From Acidobacteriota bacterium (GTDB lineage Bacteria; Acidobacteriota; Terriglobia; Terriglobales; Acidobacteriaceae): 64,000 nt of DNA. A program made the translations under genes and the position numbers. The notes beneath the pieces are model-generated. The model searched no databases, was not told the DNA's origin, and saw only the letters and a list, made by a program, of their open reading frames with translations. The DNA is taken from NCBI GenBank assembly GCA_021804965.1, contig JAJZGG010000007.1, forward strand, positions 1-64,000. Direction: 5' to 3'. This document shows, in pieces, positions 9,175-18,900 of the stretch; position 1 is the first letter of the stretch, and each line of letters opens with the position of its first letter.

Positions 9175-10596
9175 ATGCGGGGCTGGCGAACACGGAACCA
9201 CCGGAACCAAAATCACTCGAACCGGAACCAGCCGGGGCCGCACAACCGACCGCTCGCAGCCCGGCTTCGCCGCCTGCTGCCGGCCCTGCTGCCAGCTCTG
9301 CTGCCCATTCCGCTCTCCATTCCGCTGCTGGCCCAGAGCCCTGCCGGCCAGGCCACACCGGCGGCCAGGCCGGAGCAGCCGCGGCTCGTCCATCCCGGCA
9401 ACGGGCCGAACGGCCACCCGCAGACCACCTTTCTGGTGCACCGGCTGGGCATGGACCACGCCGAGGGCATCTCCACCCTGGACGTCAACGGCGACGGCTG
9501 GCCGGACCTGCTCAGCGGGGCCTACTGGTATGAAAATCCCGGGGCCGCAGGCGGCGAGTGGAAGCGTCATCAGTACCGCCAGGTCGGCATCCTGAACGAG
9601 TTCGTCTCCGACAGCGGCGAGTGGGCCATTGACGTCAACCACGACGGACGCCCCGACGTGGTGACCACCGGCTGGATGCTCAACGGCCTCTGGTGGTTTG
9701 AAAACCCCGGCAAAGCCGGCGGCCTCTGGACCGAGCACAAGATCGCCGACAGCTATGACACCGAAGGCGGCACCATGGCCGACATCAACGGCGACGGCAA
9801 GCCCGACATTGCCCTGGCCCACTACAACCACTCCGGCATCCTCTGGGTCGACTTCTCCGGGCCTGTGCCCAAGGTGCACCACGTGGGCAAGCGCGCCCAG
9901 GACGGCCACGGCATCGGCGTGGCCGACATCGACGGCGACGGCAAACCCGACCTGCTCACCCCCTATGGATGGTTCCGGAACATCGACGCCGATCATGACA
10001 AATGGGAGTGGCACCCGGACTGGAATCTCGGCGACGCCGGCTTTCCCATCCTCGGCTATGACGTGAACAACGACGGCCGCATGGACGTGATCTACGGCCA
10101 GGGCCACAGCTACGGCCTCTACTGGCTGGAGCAGCAGGGCAGCGGCAGCTCCCGCCACTGGGTCCGCCACGTCATCGACGAATCCTACTCGCAGATCCAC
10201 GCCCTCAAGCTGGCCGACATCAACGGCGACGGGCAGCCGGAGCTGATCGCCGGCAAGCGCTATCGCGGCCACAGCGGCCACGATCCCGGCTCCTACGATC
10301 CGCTCGTCGTCTACTACTACACGATCGACCGGAAGCACGGGACATTCACGCGACACGCCATCTCCGTGAACGGAACAGCCGGGGTGGGAACGCAGATTCT
10401 GGCACTTGACCTGGACAAGGATGGCGACATCGATCTGGCAACAGCCGGCAAGACCGGCGTGCACGTCTTCGAGAACCTCACCATCAACAACGTTCCCGCC
10501 GCCACCCGCGAGCAGGAGCTGCTGCTCGATCCCAACTGGCCCTACATCGGCGAGGGCGTGCGCGTGCAGCAGGAGGATGGGCCGGGCGTCGAGTAG
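9175..10596 (+). CDS. Secreted FG-GAP/VCBS-repeat beta-propeller protein
   Basis: 473 residues. The N-terminus is very basic and Asn-rich, followed by a hydrophobic Leu/Pro stretch ending ...LLAQSPAGQA, consistent with export. The rest is a chain of FG-GAP/VCBS repeats with calcium-type loops such as DVNGDGWPD, DVNHDGRPD, DINGDGKPD, DIDGDGKPD and DLDKDGDID. These build an integrin-like seven-bladed propeller. The start is firm (AGGAGGG, 6 nt before ATG). Function is unknown; such proteins in Acidobacteriota are usually surface or periplasmic binding proteins. It stands alone and converges with the DUF971 gene. Confidence 0.82.
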   Translation: MRGWRTRNHRNQNHSNRNQPGPHNRPLAARLRRLLPALLPALLPIPLSIPLLAQSPAGQATPAARPEQPRLVHPGNGPNGHPQTTFLVHRLGMDHAEGISTLDVNGDGWPDLLSGAYWYENPGAAGGEWKRHQYRQVGILNEFVSDSGEWAIDVNHDGRPDVVTTGWMLNGLWWFENPGKAGGLWTEHKIADSYDTEGGTMADINGDGKPDIALAHYNHSGILWVDFSGPVPKVHHVGKRAQDGHGIGVADIDGDGKPDLLTPYGWFRNIDADHDKWEWHPDWNLGDAGFPILGYDVNNDGRMDVIYGQGHSYGLYWLEQQGSGSSRHWVRHVIDESYSQIHALKLADINGDGQPELIAGKRYRGHSGHDPGSYDPLVVYYYTIDRKHGTFTRHAISVNGTAGVGTQILALDLDKDGDIDLATAGKTGVHVFENLTINNVPAATREQELLLDPNWPYIGEGVRVQQEDGPGVE

Positions 10597-10647
10597 CGTT
10601 TCCGGAAAACCCTCGGGGAAACCCGCCGGAAGTTCGTCCGCGAACGC

Positions 10648-11097
10648 TCAGCCTGCGGCGCGCTCCGTGCGGCAGGCCTCGCACTGGCAGTTGCGACGCA
10701 GAAAATCCCACGAGTAGATCCCGGCCGTGTGGCCGTCCTGCCACTGGAACTGCAGCGCATAGCGGCCGGTGGCCTGTGCGCTGGCCGGGCGGGCCGGCGG
10801 CTCGTAGAGCGGCAGCAGTTGCGCGGCCTTCGGCTTGGGCTGGCCCGGCTCGCGTCCATCGTTCTTGCGCTCCTCCACGCAGGTGGCGCAGGGGCAGGCA
10901 TGGCGCAGCCAGGCAAAGCTCCACTGGCTCTGGTGCCCGTCCTTCCAGTCAATCTCCATCCCGGTGCCGTCGGTAATGTGGACGCGAACCTTGGTCGGGG
11001 TCAGCGCGTCGCGGCTCAGGCTGCGCGCCCGCGCCTCGTCGCGCTCCAGCTTCTGCTGCTCTTCCCGGGAAAAAAACTGTATGCCCTCGTGACTCAT
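10648..11097 (-). CDS. DUF971 / GBBH-like N-terminal domain protein
   Basis: 149 residues. The segment VRVHITDGTGMEIDWKDGHQSQWSFAWLR followed by CPCATC, and later YALQFQWQDGHTAGIYSWDFLR with CQCEAC, match the small DUF971 domain. That domain also forms the N-terminus of gamma-butyrobetaine hydroxylases and several Fe-S scaffold-associated proteins. Two Cys pairs suggest metal binding. Free-standing versions are soluble and of unclear role. The start ATG 11097 has only a weak SD (AGAAGC). An N-terminal coiled helix rich in Glu/Arg precedes the domain. Confidence 0.75.
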   Translation of the reverse strand: MSHEGIQFFSREEQQKLERDEARARSLSRDALTPTKVRVHITDGTGMEIDWKDGHQSQWSFAWLRHACPCATCVEERKNDGREPGQPKPKAAQLLPLYEPPARPASAQATGRYALQFQWQDGHTAGIYSWDFLRRNCQCEACRTERAAG

Positions 11098-11265
11098 GCT
11101 TCTATTGTGCCTGATGGTGCGATGACGAGGGAAGCGGGCTGGCGATGTGCGCAGCCCGCGGATGGGAAGGAATTGAGAGTTGTGGGTATTGAGATGCCGG
11201 ACGCGGGTTGGGAGCGAAACAGGGCCAGGCTTAATTCCCACCCGTTCCAGGAGTGGGTGCAGGCG

Positions 11266-11943
11266 CTAGAACTTGTAGAAAACGCCGACCATTGGCTCGT
11301 AGGACTGGGTGAAGACCTTGGTGGAGGCAAAGGAGCTGGTGAGCGCCGGGGCCCGGTGCATGAGGCCGCGATACTGGAAGCGGACGCCGATGTGCTTGCG
11401 AACGGCCCAGTCTGCCCCGAAGCCGTAGACAAAGGCCGGCGAGGTGGCGCTGCTGGTGGGCGCCGGGGTGCTGGTGAAGGCCGGATTGTCGAGAAGCGTG
11501 TAGGAGTAGAGCGTGCCCTTGGAGGGTGAGTCCATGACGATGCCTGCGCCGGCCAGGGCGAAGGTGTGCACGCGCTTGATCTTGAGGCTGAGGACCCAGT
11601 CGCCGGTGATCTGGTTGGCGGCCGAGGAGACGCTGGCCGCGTAGGGCGCGAGCGGACAGCTGGCACCGGCGCAGGAGATGGGGTTGCTGTACTCCTGGTT
11701 GTCGCGGTTGTAGCCGTAGGTGACCTCGTAGCCGATGAGCGGGCTGGAGATGCGGCGGACTTCCAGCATGGCGCCGAAGGAGTTGGCCGGAATCTGGGCC
11801 AGGCCGCTGCTGAGGTTGGATGTGGTGTTGAGCCAGCCGTAACCGTTGAGGGCGACACTGGTTTCCGCAGCGCGGGCGGTACAGAATGAGGCGGTCGCAA
11901 GCAGTGCGGCGACCAGAAGGTTTCCCACAGTTTTCCGTGACAT
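11266..11943 (-). CDS. Outer-membrane beta-barrel protein (paralogue A)
   Basis: 225 residues with a signal peptide (MSRKTVGNLLVAALLATAS... ending ARAA). The mature chain alternates polar and hydrophobic residues, has repeated GYGW, YGYNR, GAGI and FGADW turns, and ends in Phe (GVFYKF), the usual barrel C-terminal signature. It is clearly paralogous to the next gene upstream (shared ITGDWV, FALAGAG, GVRFQYRG, EPM.G.F.KF). The start has GGAGAG 7 nt before ATG. Likely an eight-stranded OmpA/OmpW-like barrel; the ligand is unknown. Confidence 0.75.
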   Translation of the reverse strand: MSRKTVGNLLVAALLATASFCTARAAETSVALNGYGWLNTTSNLSSGLAQIPANSFGAMLEVRRISSPLIGYEVTYGYNRDNQEYSNPISCAGASCPLAPYAASVSSAANQITGDWVLSLKIKRVHTFALAGAGIVMDSPSKGTLYSYTLLDNPAFTSTPAPTSSATSPAFVYGFGADWAVRKHIGVRFQYRGLMHRAPALTSSFASTKVFTQSYEPMVGVFYKF

Positions 11944-12109
11944 CCAGCAACTCTCCGAAGAAGGATACTCGTCCTGATTGGGATGATGGGACGCTGATGA
12001 AGGTTGGACGTATCCCAGCAGCAAGGATAGCATCCGACGCCGGGCGCGCGGATGGCATCGAGCGTCAGTACAAGGCCGGAGAAGAGAATCCCCAAAGTGC
12101 TTCCGGGCC

Positions 12110-12799
12110 CTAGAAGCGGAAGTAGGCACCGATCATCGGCTCGGCGGTGTTCATGAATGCCTTGGAGGAGCCAAGCGCGTTGGTAAGCTGAGCTGCTTTG
12201 GAGACGTTGCCGCGGTACTGGAAGCGCAGGCCGATGTGCGGCAGCAGACCCCAGTCGAAGCCTGCGCCATAGACAAAGACCGGCTTGAAGGCGTTGGAGG
12301 TCGTGAACAGTGGAATTGTCGGAGGTCCAAACGAAGAGGACATGCTGAAGGTACTGTATCCGCCAGTTGGAACGTCCACGAGAAGTCCAGCACCTGCCAG
12401 CGCGAAGGGGCGCAGATTCAGGGCCTTGACGGAGACGACCCAGTCGCCGGTGAACTCGTGGGCATTGGCCGAGGCGGTGGCCGAAGGTGCGCAGTTGCTA
12501 GGCGGAATATTGGAGGGGCAGCCGTATGTATTGACGTAGTTCTGGTTGGCGCGGTTGAAGGAGTAGGTGGCTTCAAAGCCCATCCAGGGATGGACGATGT
12601 GGCGCAGTTCGAGCATGGCTCCGGCGGCGTTGGCCTGCCGCTGATAGGTGTAATTGCCGGTGGTGCTGTTGGTGAAGGTGCCGAAGATGCTGAGTGCGGC
12701 GTCGGTCTGCGAGGCGGCGCGGGCGGGAAGCGTCAGCAACAGGACGAGCAGCAGCAAAAGTGGAGTACGCGGCAGAGGGGTACGCGGGGGGATGGGCAT
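12110..12799 (-). CDS. Outer-membrane beta-barrel protein (paralogue B)
   Basis: 229 residues. A Pro/Leu-rich signal peptide (PLLLLLVLLLTLPARAA) precedes a barrel with the same order of motifs as paralogue A: LELRHIVHPWMGFEATYSF, FTGDWVVSVK, FALAGAGLLVD, GFDWGLLPHIGLRFQYRG and a C-terminal EPMIGAYFRF. The start is supported by AGGAGC about 7 nt upstream. It lies 166 bp before paralogue A in the same direction, so the pair may be one transcript arising from tandem duplication. Confidence 0.75.
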   Translation of the reverse strand: MPIPPRTPLPRTPLLLLLVLLLTLPARAASQTDAALSIFGTFTNSTTGNYTYQRQANAAGAMLELRHIVHPWMGFEATYSFNRANQNYVNTYGCPSNIPPSNCAPSATASANAHEFTGDWVVSVKALNLRPFALAGAGLLVDVPTGGYSTFSMSSSFGPPTIPLFTTSNAFKPVFVYGAGFDWGLLPHIGLRFQYRGNVSKAAQLTNALGSSKAFMNTAEPMIGAYFRF

Positions 12800-12962
12800 G
12801 AAGTTGCTCCTGCAGGGAGAGTGGACTGCGGCTGCGAGCGGCGGATGCTATGCCAGCGTAGACGCGGCGCGGGGGGAAATGGATGCATGCGGCGGGGGAA
12901 TTTGTGCGGGGAGCGACGGGCGGCTGGTCATGGCGCTGATTCGGCTCAGTTGACGAGCAGGC

Positions 12963-15900
12963 TTAGTTGACGAGCAGGGTGACGTTGACGGAGTGGGAGA
13001 TGCCGAGGGTGCTGGCGACGACGTTCACGGTGTAGGTGCCCTGCTGTGCGTTGCCCGAGGTGCGGACCTGGCTGCTGGAGCCGCTGGCGGCAGCGCAGCC
13101 AGACAGATTCAGGGTGAGCCCGACCGTGGCGAGGACGAGCAGCATGGCCAGCAGGCGGAGCCTGCGGCGACCCACCCAGGGCAGCAGAAGCAGCCCGGCA
13201 AGGAAGACTCCGGCGACGCGCGAGCCCGGCGGCAGGGCGGCGCTGGTGTGACTGGGACTGGTCTGCCCGGAACTGGTCTGATCGGGACTGGTCTGGCCGG
13301 AACCGGAGTTGCGGACACCGGGCGTTCCCGCGACCGGGGCTGCGGTGGAGATGGCCAGGGCGAACTGTACCTGCGAGCCGATGGGCAGGGCCGTCGGTGC
13401 GGAGGGATTGAAGAGGCAGAGCATGCCGGGCGGGGCGTTGGGACAGGTGAGGGTGAAGTTGCCGGAGGTGGCACCGAGAGCCTGGAGGGTGAGGGTGAAA
13501 TTGGCGGTCTGGCCCTGGACGACGCTGGCGCTGAGGGTCTGCCCGCTGAGGGTGAAGTCGAAGCCGGTGCCGGTGAGGGTGAGGCTGACGGGGCCGTTGG
13601 CGCTGGTGAGGGTCAGCGAGCCGTTGAGCACACCGGAGGCCGTGGGAGTGAAGCCGATCTGCAGGGTGCAGGTGGCTCCGGTGGCCAGCGAGACGGGCCG
13701 GCTGGAGGTGCCGCAGGTGCTGGAGGCAAGGAAGAAGCCGAGGGACTGGCTGGCCTGCGGCAGCGTGGCATAGACGCCGGTCAGCGTGCCGGAGGTGCCC
13801 GCGTTGGAGAGGGTGACGGTTTGCTGCTGGGCGGCCAGTCCGACGGAGGTGACCGGGAAGCTGAGTACCAGCTGCGGGGAGACGGCCAGCGTGGGCGGCA
13901 GGTTGACGATTCCGCTGAGGGCAACGGAAACGGCGGAGACGCCGGGCTGGCCGGGGGCGCTGGCCGTGAAGCTGCCGGTCTGGGTGGCTCCGGAGCTGCC
14001 GTTGGTGGGGGCATAACGCAGGGATGCGGTGCAGCTGGCCGAGGCAGCCAGCGTGGCGGTGCAGGTGGTGGAGGCGATCTGGAAGGGACCACTGACGCTG
14101 AGCGAGAGATTGGGGATGGAGGACTGGCCGGTGTTGGTGAGCGTGATTGCCTGCGCTGGGCTGGTCTGGTGGACGAAGGTGGCCGGGAAGCTGAGCGATG
14201 GCGGCGCGACGGCGAGCTGGGCCGGAGCCAGAGATGTGCCGAGGAGCAGGGCGCTGCCCTGTGCCACGCCGCTTGTGGTGGTGGATGCGGTGAGTGTGCC
14301 CTGGCGTCCACCGAGGACGGTGGGCTGGAAGACCAGTTGCACGGTGCAGCTGCCCTGGGCGATGAGCTGGCTGGGACAACTGGTCTGGAGAATGGAGAAA
14401 TCACCGCTGGCGGCCAGCGTGAGTCCGCTGACGGGGCTGGCACCGGGGTTGGAGACGACGACGGTGATGGGGGCGCTGGTGGCTCCCAGGGTGGTGTTGG
14501 GGAAGCTGACCGGATTGGGCGAGATGGCCAGCGAGCCGCCGGGAAGGCCGGTTCCGGTGAGCTGCACGGTGAGCGGGCCGACGCCGAGGGAGGTGGTGGT
14601 GACCGAGAGCGATCCGGTGAGCGATCCGGTGGTGGTAGGCGCGAAGCTGACCTGTGCGGTGCAGCTGGCTCCGGCGGCAAGCTGGAGTCCGCAGGTGCCG
14701 GATTGCACGAGGAAGGGCGGCGCGGCGAGCAGCGTGAGTCCGGTGACGGGGGCGGTGCCGGAGTTGGTGAGGGTGACGGGCATGGGAACGGAAGTGGTGC
14801 CGATGCCGGTGGAGGGAAAGACGATGGCGGCGGTGTTGGCGGCCAGTGCGGCGGAGGGCAGTGCGGTGCCGCTGAGGGCGATGGAGACCGGGATGTTGTT
14901 CTGGGAGGCGGTGAGTGTGGCCGAACCCTGGCGGCTGCCGGGCTGGGTGGGGGAAAAGACGAGGTACAGGGTGCAGTTGTCGCCGGCGGCAATCTGGCTG
15001 CCGCAGGTGCTGGTGGAGAGCGCGAAATCCCCGACGATGACCGGCTGGGGCAGGGTGAGCGCGGTGGGTCCGGTGTTGAAGACGGTGACGGCCTGAGCGA
15101 CCGAGGGCTGACCGATGGTCTGGGTGCCGAAGACGAGGAAGCTGGGACTGACCTCCAAGGCTCCGGGAGCCAGTCCGTTGCCGGTAAGGGTGGTTTGCAG
15201 GGGGTTGACGCCGACGCTGGTGGAGGTGATGGAGAGCGATCCGGTGGAGTTGCCCGCGGTGGTGGGGGTGTAGGCGACGGTGACGGTGCAGAAGGCGGCC
15301 GGAGCCAGGCTGGTGCCGCATCCGTTGCCGGTCAGCGTGAAGGGTCCGGTGGCAGCCAGATTGAGGCCGTTGAGGGGCGCGGCACCGGCGTTGGTGACGG
15401 TGAGCTGCTGCGCGCCGGAGGTGGTGCCGACCAGAACGCTGCCGAAGCCGAGCGTGGGTGCGCTGGTCTGGAGCTGGCCAACGGCCAGCCCGTTGCCGCT
15501 GAGGGGAATGGAGACGGGCGTGAAGCCGGGCGTGATGCTGGAGACGGTGAGCGTGCCGGATTGGGTGCCAACGGCTGTGGGGGTGTAGACGATGGCTGCA
15601 TTGCAGCTTCCGGCGCCAAGCAATGTGGTCCCGCAGGTGGTGCGGCTGGGAATGAGTTGAAAGGGACCGGAGAGCGCAAGGGAAAACTGGTTGAGCGGCT
15701 GCTTGGTCAGTTCACTGAGGGTGATGATGGCCGGCGAGGACGGCGTGGCGACGAAGGTGGCCGGGAAGGTGACGCTGGACGGGGAGCTGGTGAAGTCGAT
15801 GAGCGAGGTGCCGATGCCGAGCAGGCTGACGGAGGCGGATGCGGGAATGGCGTTGGAGCTGGTGAAGGTGAGTGTGGCCGACTCCTGCCCGACAAGGCTT

Positions 15901-18900
15901 GGGGTGAAGGTTCCCTGATAGGTGCAGGTCTGCCCCGGCACAACCTGATGATTGCCGGTCAGAGGGCAGGAGGACTGGACAAAGGCAAAATCCGCCGCAT
16001 TCAGTCCGCTCAGGGTAAACGTTGGAGGATTCATCGGCACCTGGCCGGAGTTGGTGATCGTCACGATATAGGGACCACTGGTGTAGTTGACCTTCAGCAA
16101 TCCGAAGTTCAAAGTCGCCGGACTCGGCAGCATCGACGGCGGGGCCAGACCCGTGCCGGTGAGCGCGATGGTTGCCGGCGTTACGCCGGGAGCCGGTGAA
16201 GAGATGGTCAGTGTGGCATTCTGAGCGCCTGTCGATTGCGGATCGAAGACCAGTTTGAGTTCGCAGGTCGCACCCGCAGCAACGGAAGCTCCGCAGGAGT
16301 TGCCGGCGATCTGAAAGCTGGCCGCGCCGGGTCCGGAGAATGTTGGTGTGGCGTTCAGCAAGGGCGATCCGCCGGTGTTACTGAGCGTAACGCTCAATGG
16401 GCCGATTGTGAAATTCACCTGCTGATGGCCGAAATTGAGCGAGGAACTCGACAGTGTAATCACCGGCCTCGCCAGACCGGTGCCGTTGAGTGCGATGCTT
16501 TGCGAGCGGAGCGCATCGCTGACGGTGAGCGAGCCGTGGGCGGTGCCGATTGCAGTGGGCGAATAGGTGATGCTGAAGGTGCAGCTGGAGCCTGCCGCCA
16601 GCGCGCCGCCGCAGGTGCTGGCAACGGCAAAGGGTCCGCTGACCGAGGTGCCGAGCGAGGAGAGCGGCTGTCCGCCGGAGTTGGTGAGGGTGACGGTGAG
16701 CGGAGCCGAGGTTTGCTGGATGACGGTGCCGGGAAAGTTGACGCTGGTGGCAGACAGAGTGTCGGTGGCAGGGGCGATGCCGGTGCCGGTCAGCGGTGCG
16801 GTCTGGGTTCCGGCGCTGTCCACCAGGGTCAGGGTGCCGGATGCGGCTCCGGTGGTGGTGGGCGAGAAGGTGATGGAGATGGCGCAGGCATTGCTGGAAG
16901 GCAGCGAGCTGCCGCAGCCGTTGGAGCTGATCTGAAAGGGTCCGGTGACGGTGGCCGAGGTGAGCGTAAGGGTGTTGCCGCCGGTGTTTTCGATGGAGAT
17001 GGCCTGTGCCGATGCGGTGGTGCCGGTCTGCTGCGGCGAGAAGGCCAGCGTGGAGGGCTGCAGGGTGACGGCAGCCGGAGCGACGGCAGTGCCGGTGAGT
17101 GCGGCCTGGAGCTGGCCGCCGGCGACGTTGGCAAAGACGGTGAGCGAGGCGGTGCGGGTGCCCTGCTGGCTGGGGGCAAAGTCGACCTGGATGGTGCAGG
17201 TGGATCCGGAGGGGATGGTCTGGCCGGAGCAGGTGTCGGATTCGGAGAAGTCGCCGGGGTTGGTGCCGGAGAGGCTGACGGAACTGGGGGTGAGCGGCAG
17301 GGAGCCGGTGTTGGAGACGGTGATGGTCTGGGTGGGGCTGGTGGCGCCGACGCTGGTGGAGGCAAAGGTGAGCGTGGACGGAGCCAGCGAGGCAGTGGCC
17401 ACCGAGGCGGAGGTGACGGCCAGCGGAATCTGCCAGATGCCGCGGCCATAGGTGGCGGCGGTGAGCGTGGGCGTGGCGGCTCCGAGTGGGGTGGCAAGCA
17501 GCTGGGTGATGGGAGCCAGCGGCAGCCCGGAGCCGTAAAACGCAAAGCAGGAGGCGGTGGCGCAGGTGCTGACCTGATGGGTCAGGTAGACGCCGGTGTC
17601 CAGCGCGACGTAGAGGGTGTTGGCATCCTGCGGATCGACGACGATGGAGTTGGCCGGAGCCGGTGGCAGGTTGGAGGCGATGGCGGTCCAGCTTTGTCCT
17701 CCGTTGGTGGAGCGGTAGAGCTGGGGTGAGCCCTGTGCGCCGGAGGAAAAGCCTTCGATGGCGACGTAGACGGTCTGGCCGGTGGTGTCATGCGGGTCAA
17801 TGGTGATGCCGGCGACGTCGTAGCCGAAGGGATTGAAGCCGTAGGGGGAGTTGGTGACCGGGCTGAGGGCGAGATCGGTCCAGCCGGTGATGGAGCCGGT
17901 GGATGGCTGGAAGACGGTGGTGAAGAGATGGCCGGGAACGGAGCTGGTGCCGCCGGTCATGCCGACGTAGAGGGTTTCCGAACCGTTGGCGTTGGCGTGG
18001 ACGGCCAGCGAGCGGATGAGGGCGTTGCTGACGCAGGCCGAGTCGGGCAGGCCGTCGAGCGGGCCGCTGAGCGCGCTGGCCGCCGACCAGTTGCTGCCGT
18101 TGCCGGCTCCGCGCCAGATGCGGCAGGTGGCGACGAGCAGCTGCGAGGGATCGAGGGCATCCTGGACGAAGGCTGCGGGGAAGTTCATGGCCAGCCCGTC
18201 GTTGTTGACCTGCGATTCGCTGATGACGGGTGAGTTGCCCCAGGCGCTGCCGGAGCAGAGGCTGGTGGAGGTGCAGTGATAGATGGCGACGCCGGCGGCA
18301 AGGTTCGCGTACCAGTTGTTGACGGTGGAGGTGGGGTCGATGAGCACCGGACCACCTTCACCGCTGAGCAGCTGGGGCCAGACGGTGGGCGAGGGCGCAG
18401 TGTTGACGATGCCGGCCGAGCCGGTGCCGGCGACACCGGCCAGCAGGGTGTCGGGCGTGGCCGGACTCTGGGCCAGTGCGGGGATCTCGGCCAGCGGGCC
18501 GAGAGCGGCGTTGAGGTTGGCGAAGTGCGAGGCGTCGGTGGAGTTGCAGGCGCTGCCGGTCTCGGCAACGGCGTCGATGGAGCGCCAGAGGCCGCTGTCA
18601 TTGCCGACGAAGACGAGCAGCGGATTGGCGGTGTTCCAGGCGAAGGCATGCTGATAGGCCCCGACGCCGGAGCTGCCGCAGGTGGTGGCGTTGGTGGTGT
18701 TGCGCCACTGGCAACTGTTGGCCAGCGAGCAGCGGAAGAGATCGACGCCGCCGGCAAAGAGAAGCGTGTCCTGATTGGAGGGGACGGCATCGAGGGTGAG
18801 GTTGTAGTCGCCACTGGGGATGGTGGCGCTGCCGCCGGTGGTGGAGGTTTCGAGCGCCGCGGTGTTCCACTGCGTGGGGAACTGAAAGGGCTGGGTGGAA

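Noticed and set aside
9010-10464. 484-codon minus-strand ORF over the FG-GAP gene
   Set aside because: Shadow of the regular DxNGDG repeats; the plus-strand gene has a strong SD and clear domains.
12963-17500. Regularly repeated DNA, possible CRISPR or satellite
   Set aside because: Repeats are about 300 bp, divergent at DNA level and encode protein domains; no short direct repeats with spacers.
12993-17729. Plus-strand ORFs of 1068 and 497 codons opposite the giant repeat protein
   Set aside because: Gly/Glu/Asp/Arg-rich mirror translations of Ser/Thr/Pro codons on the real strand; no domains.
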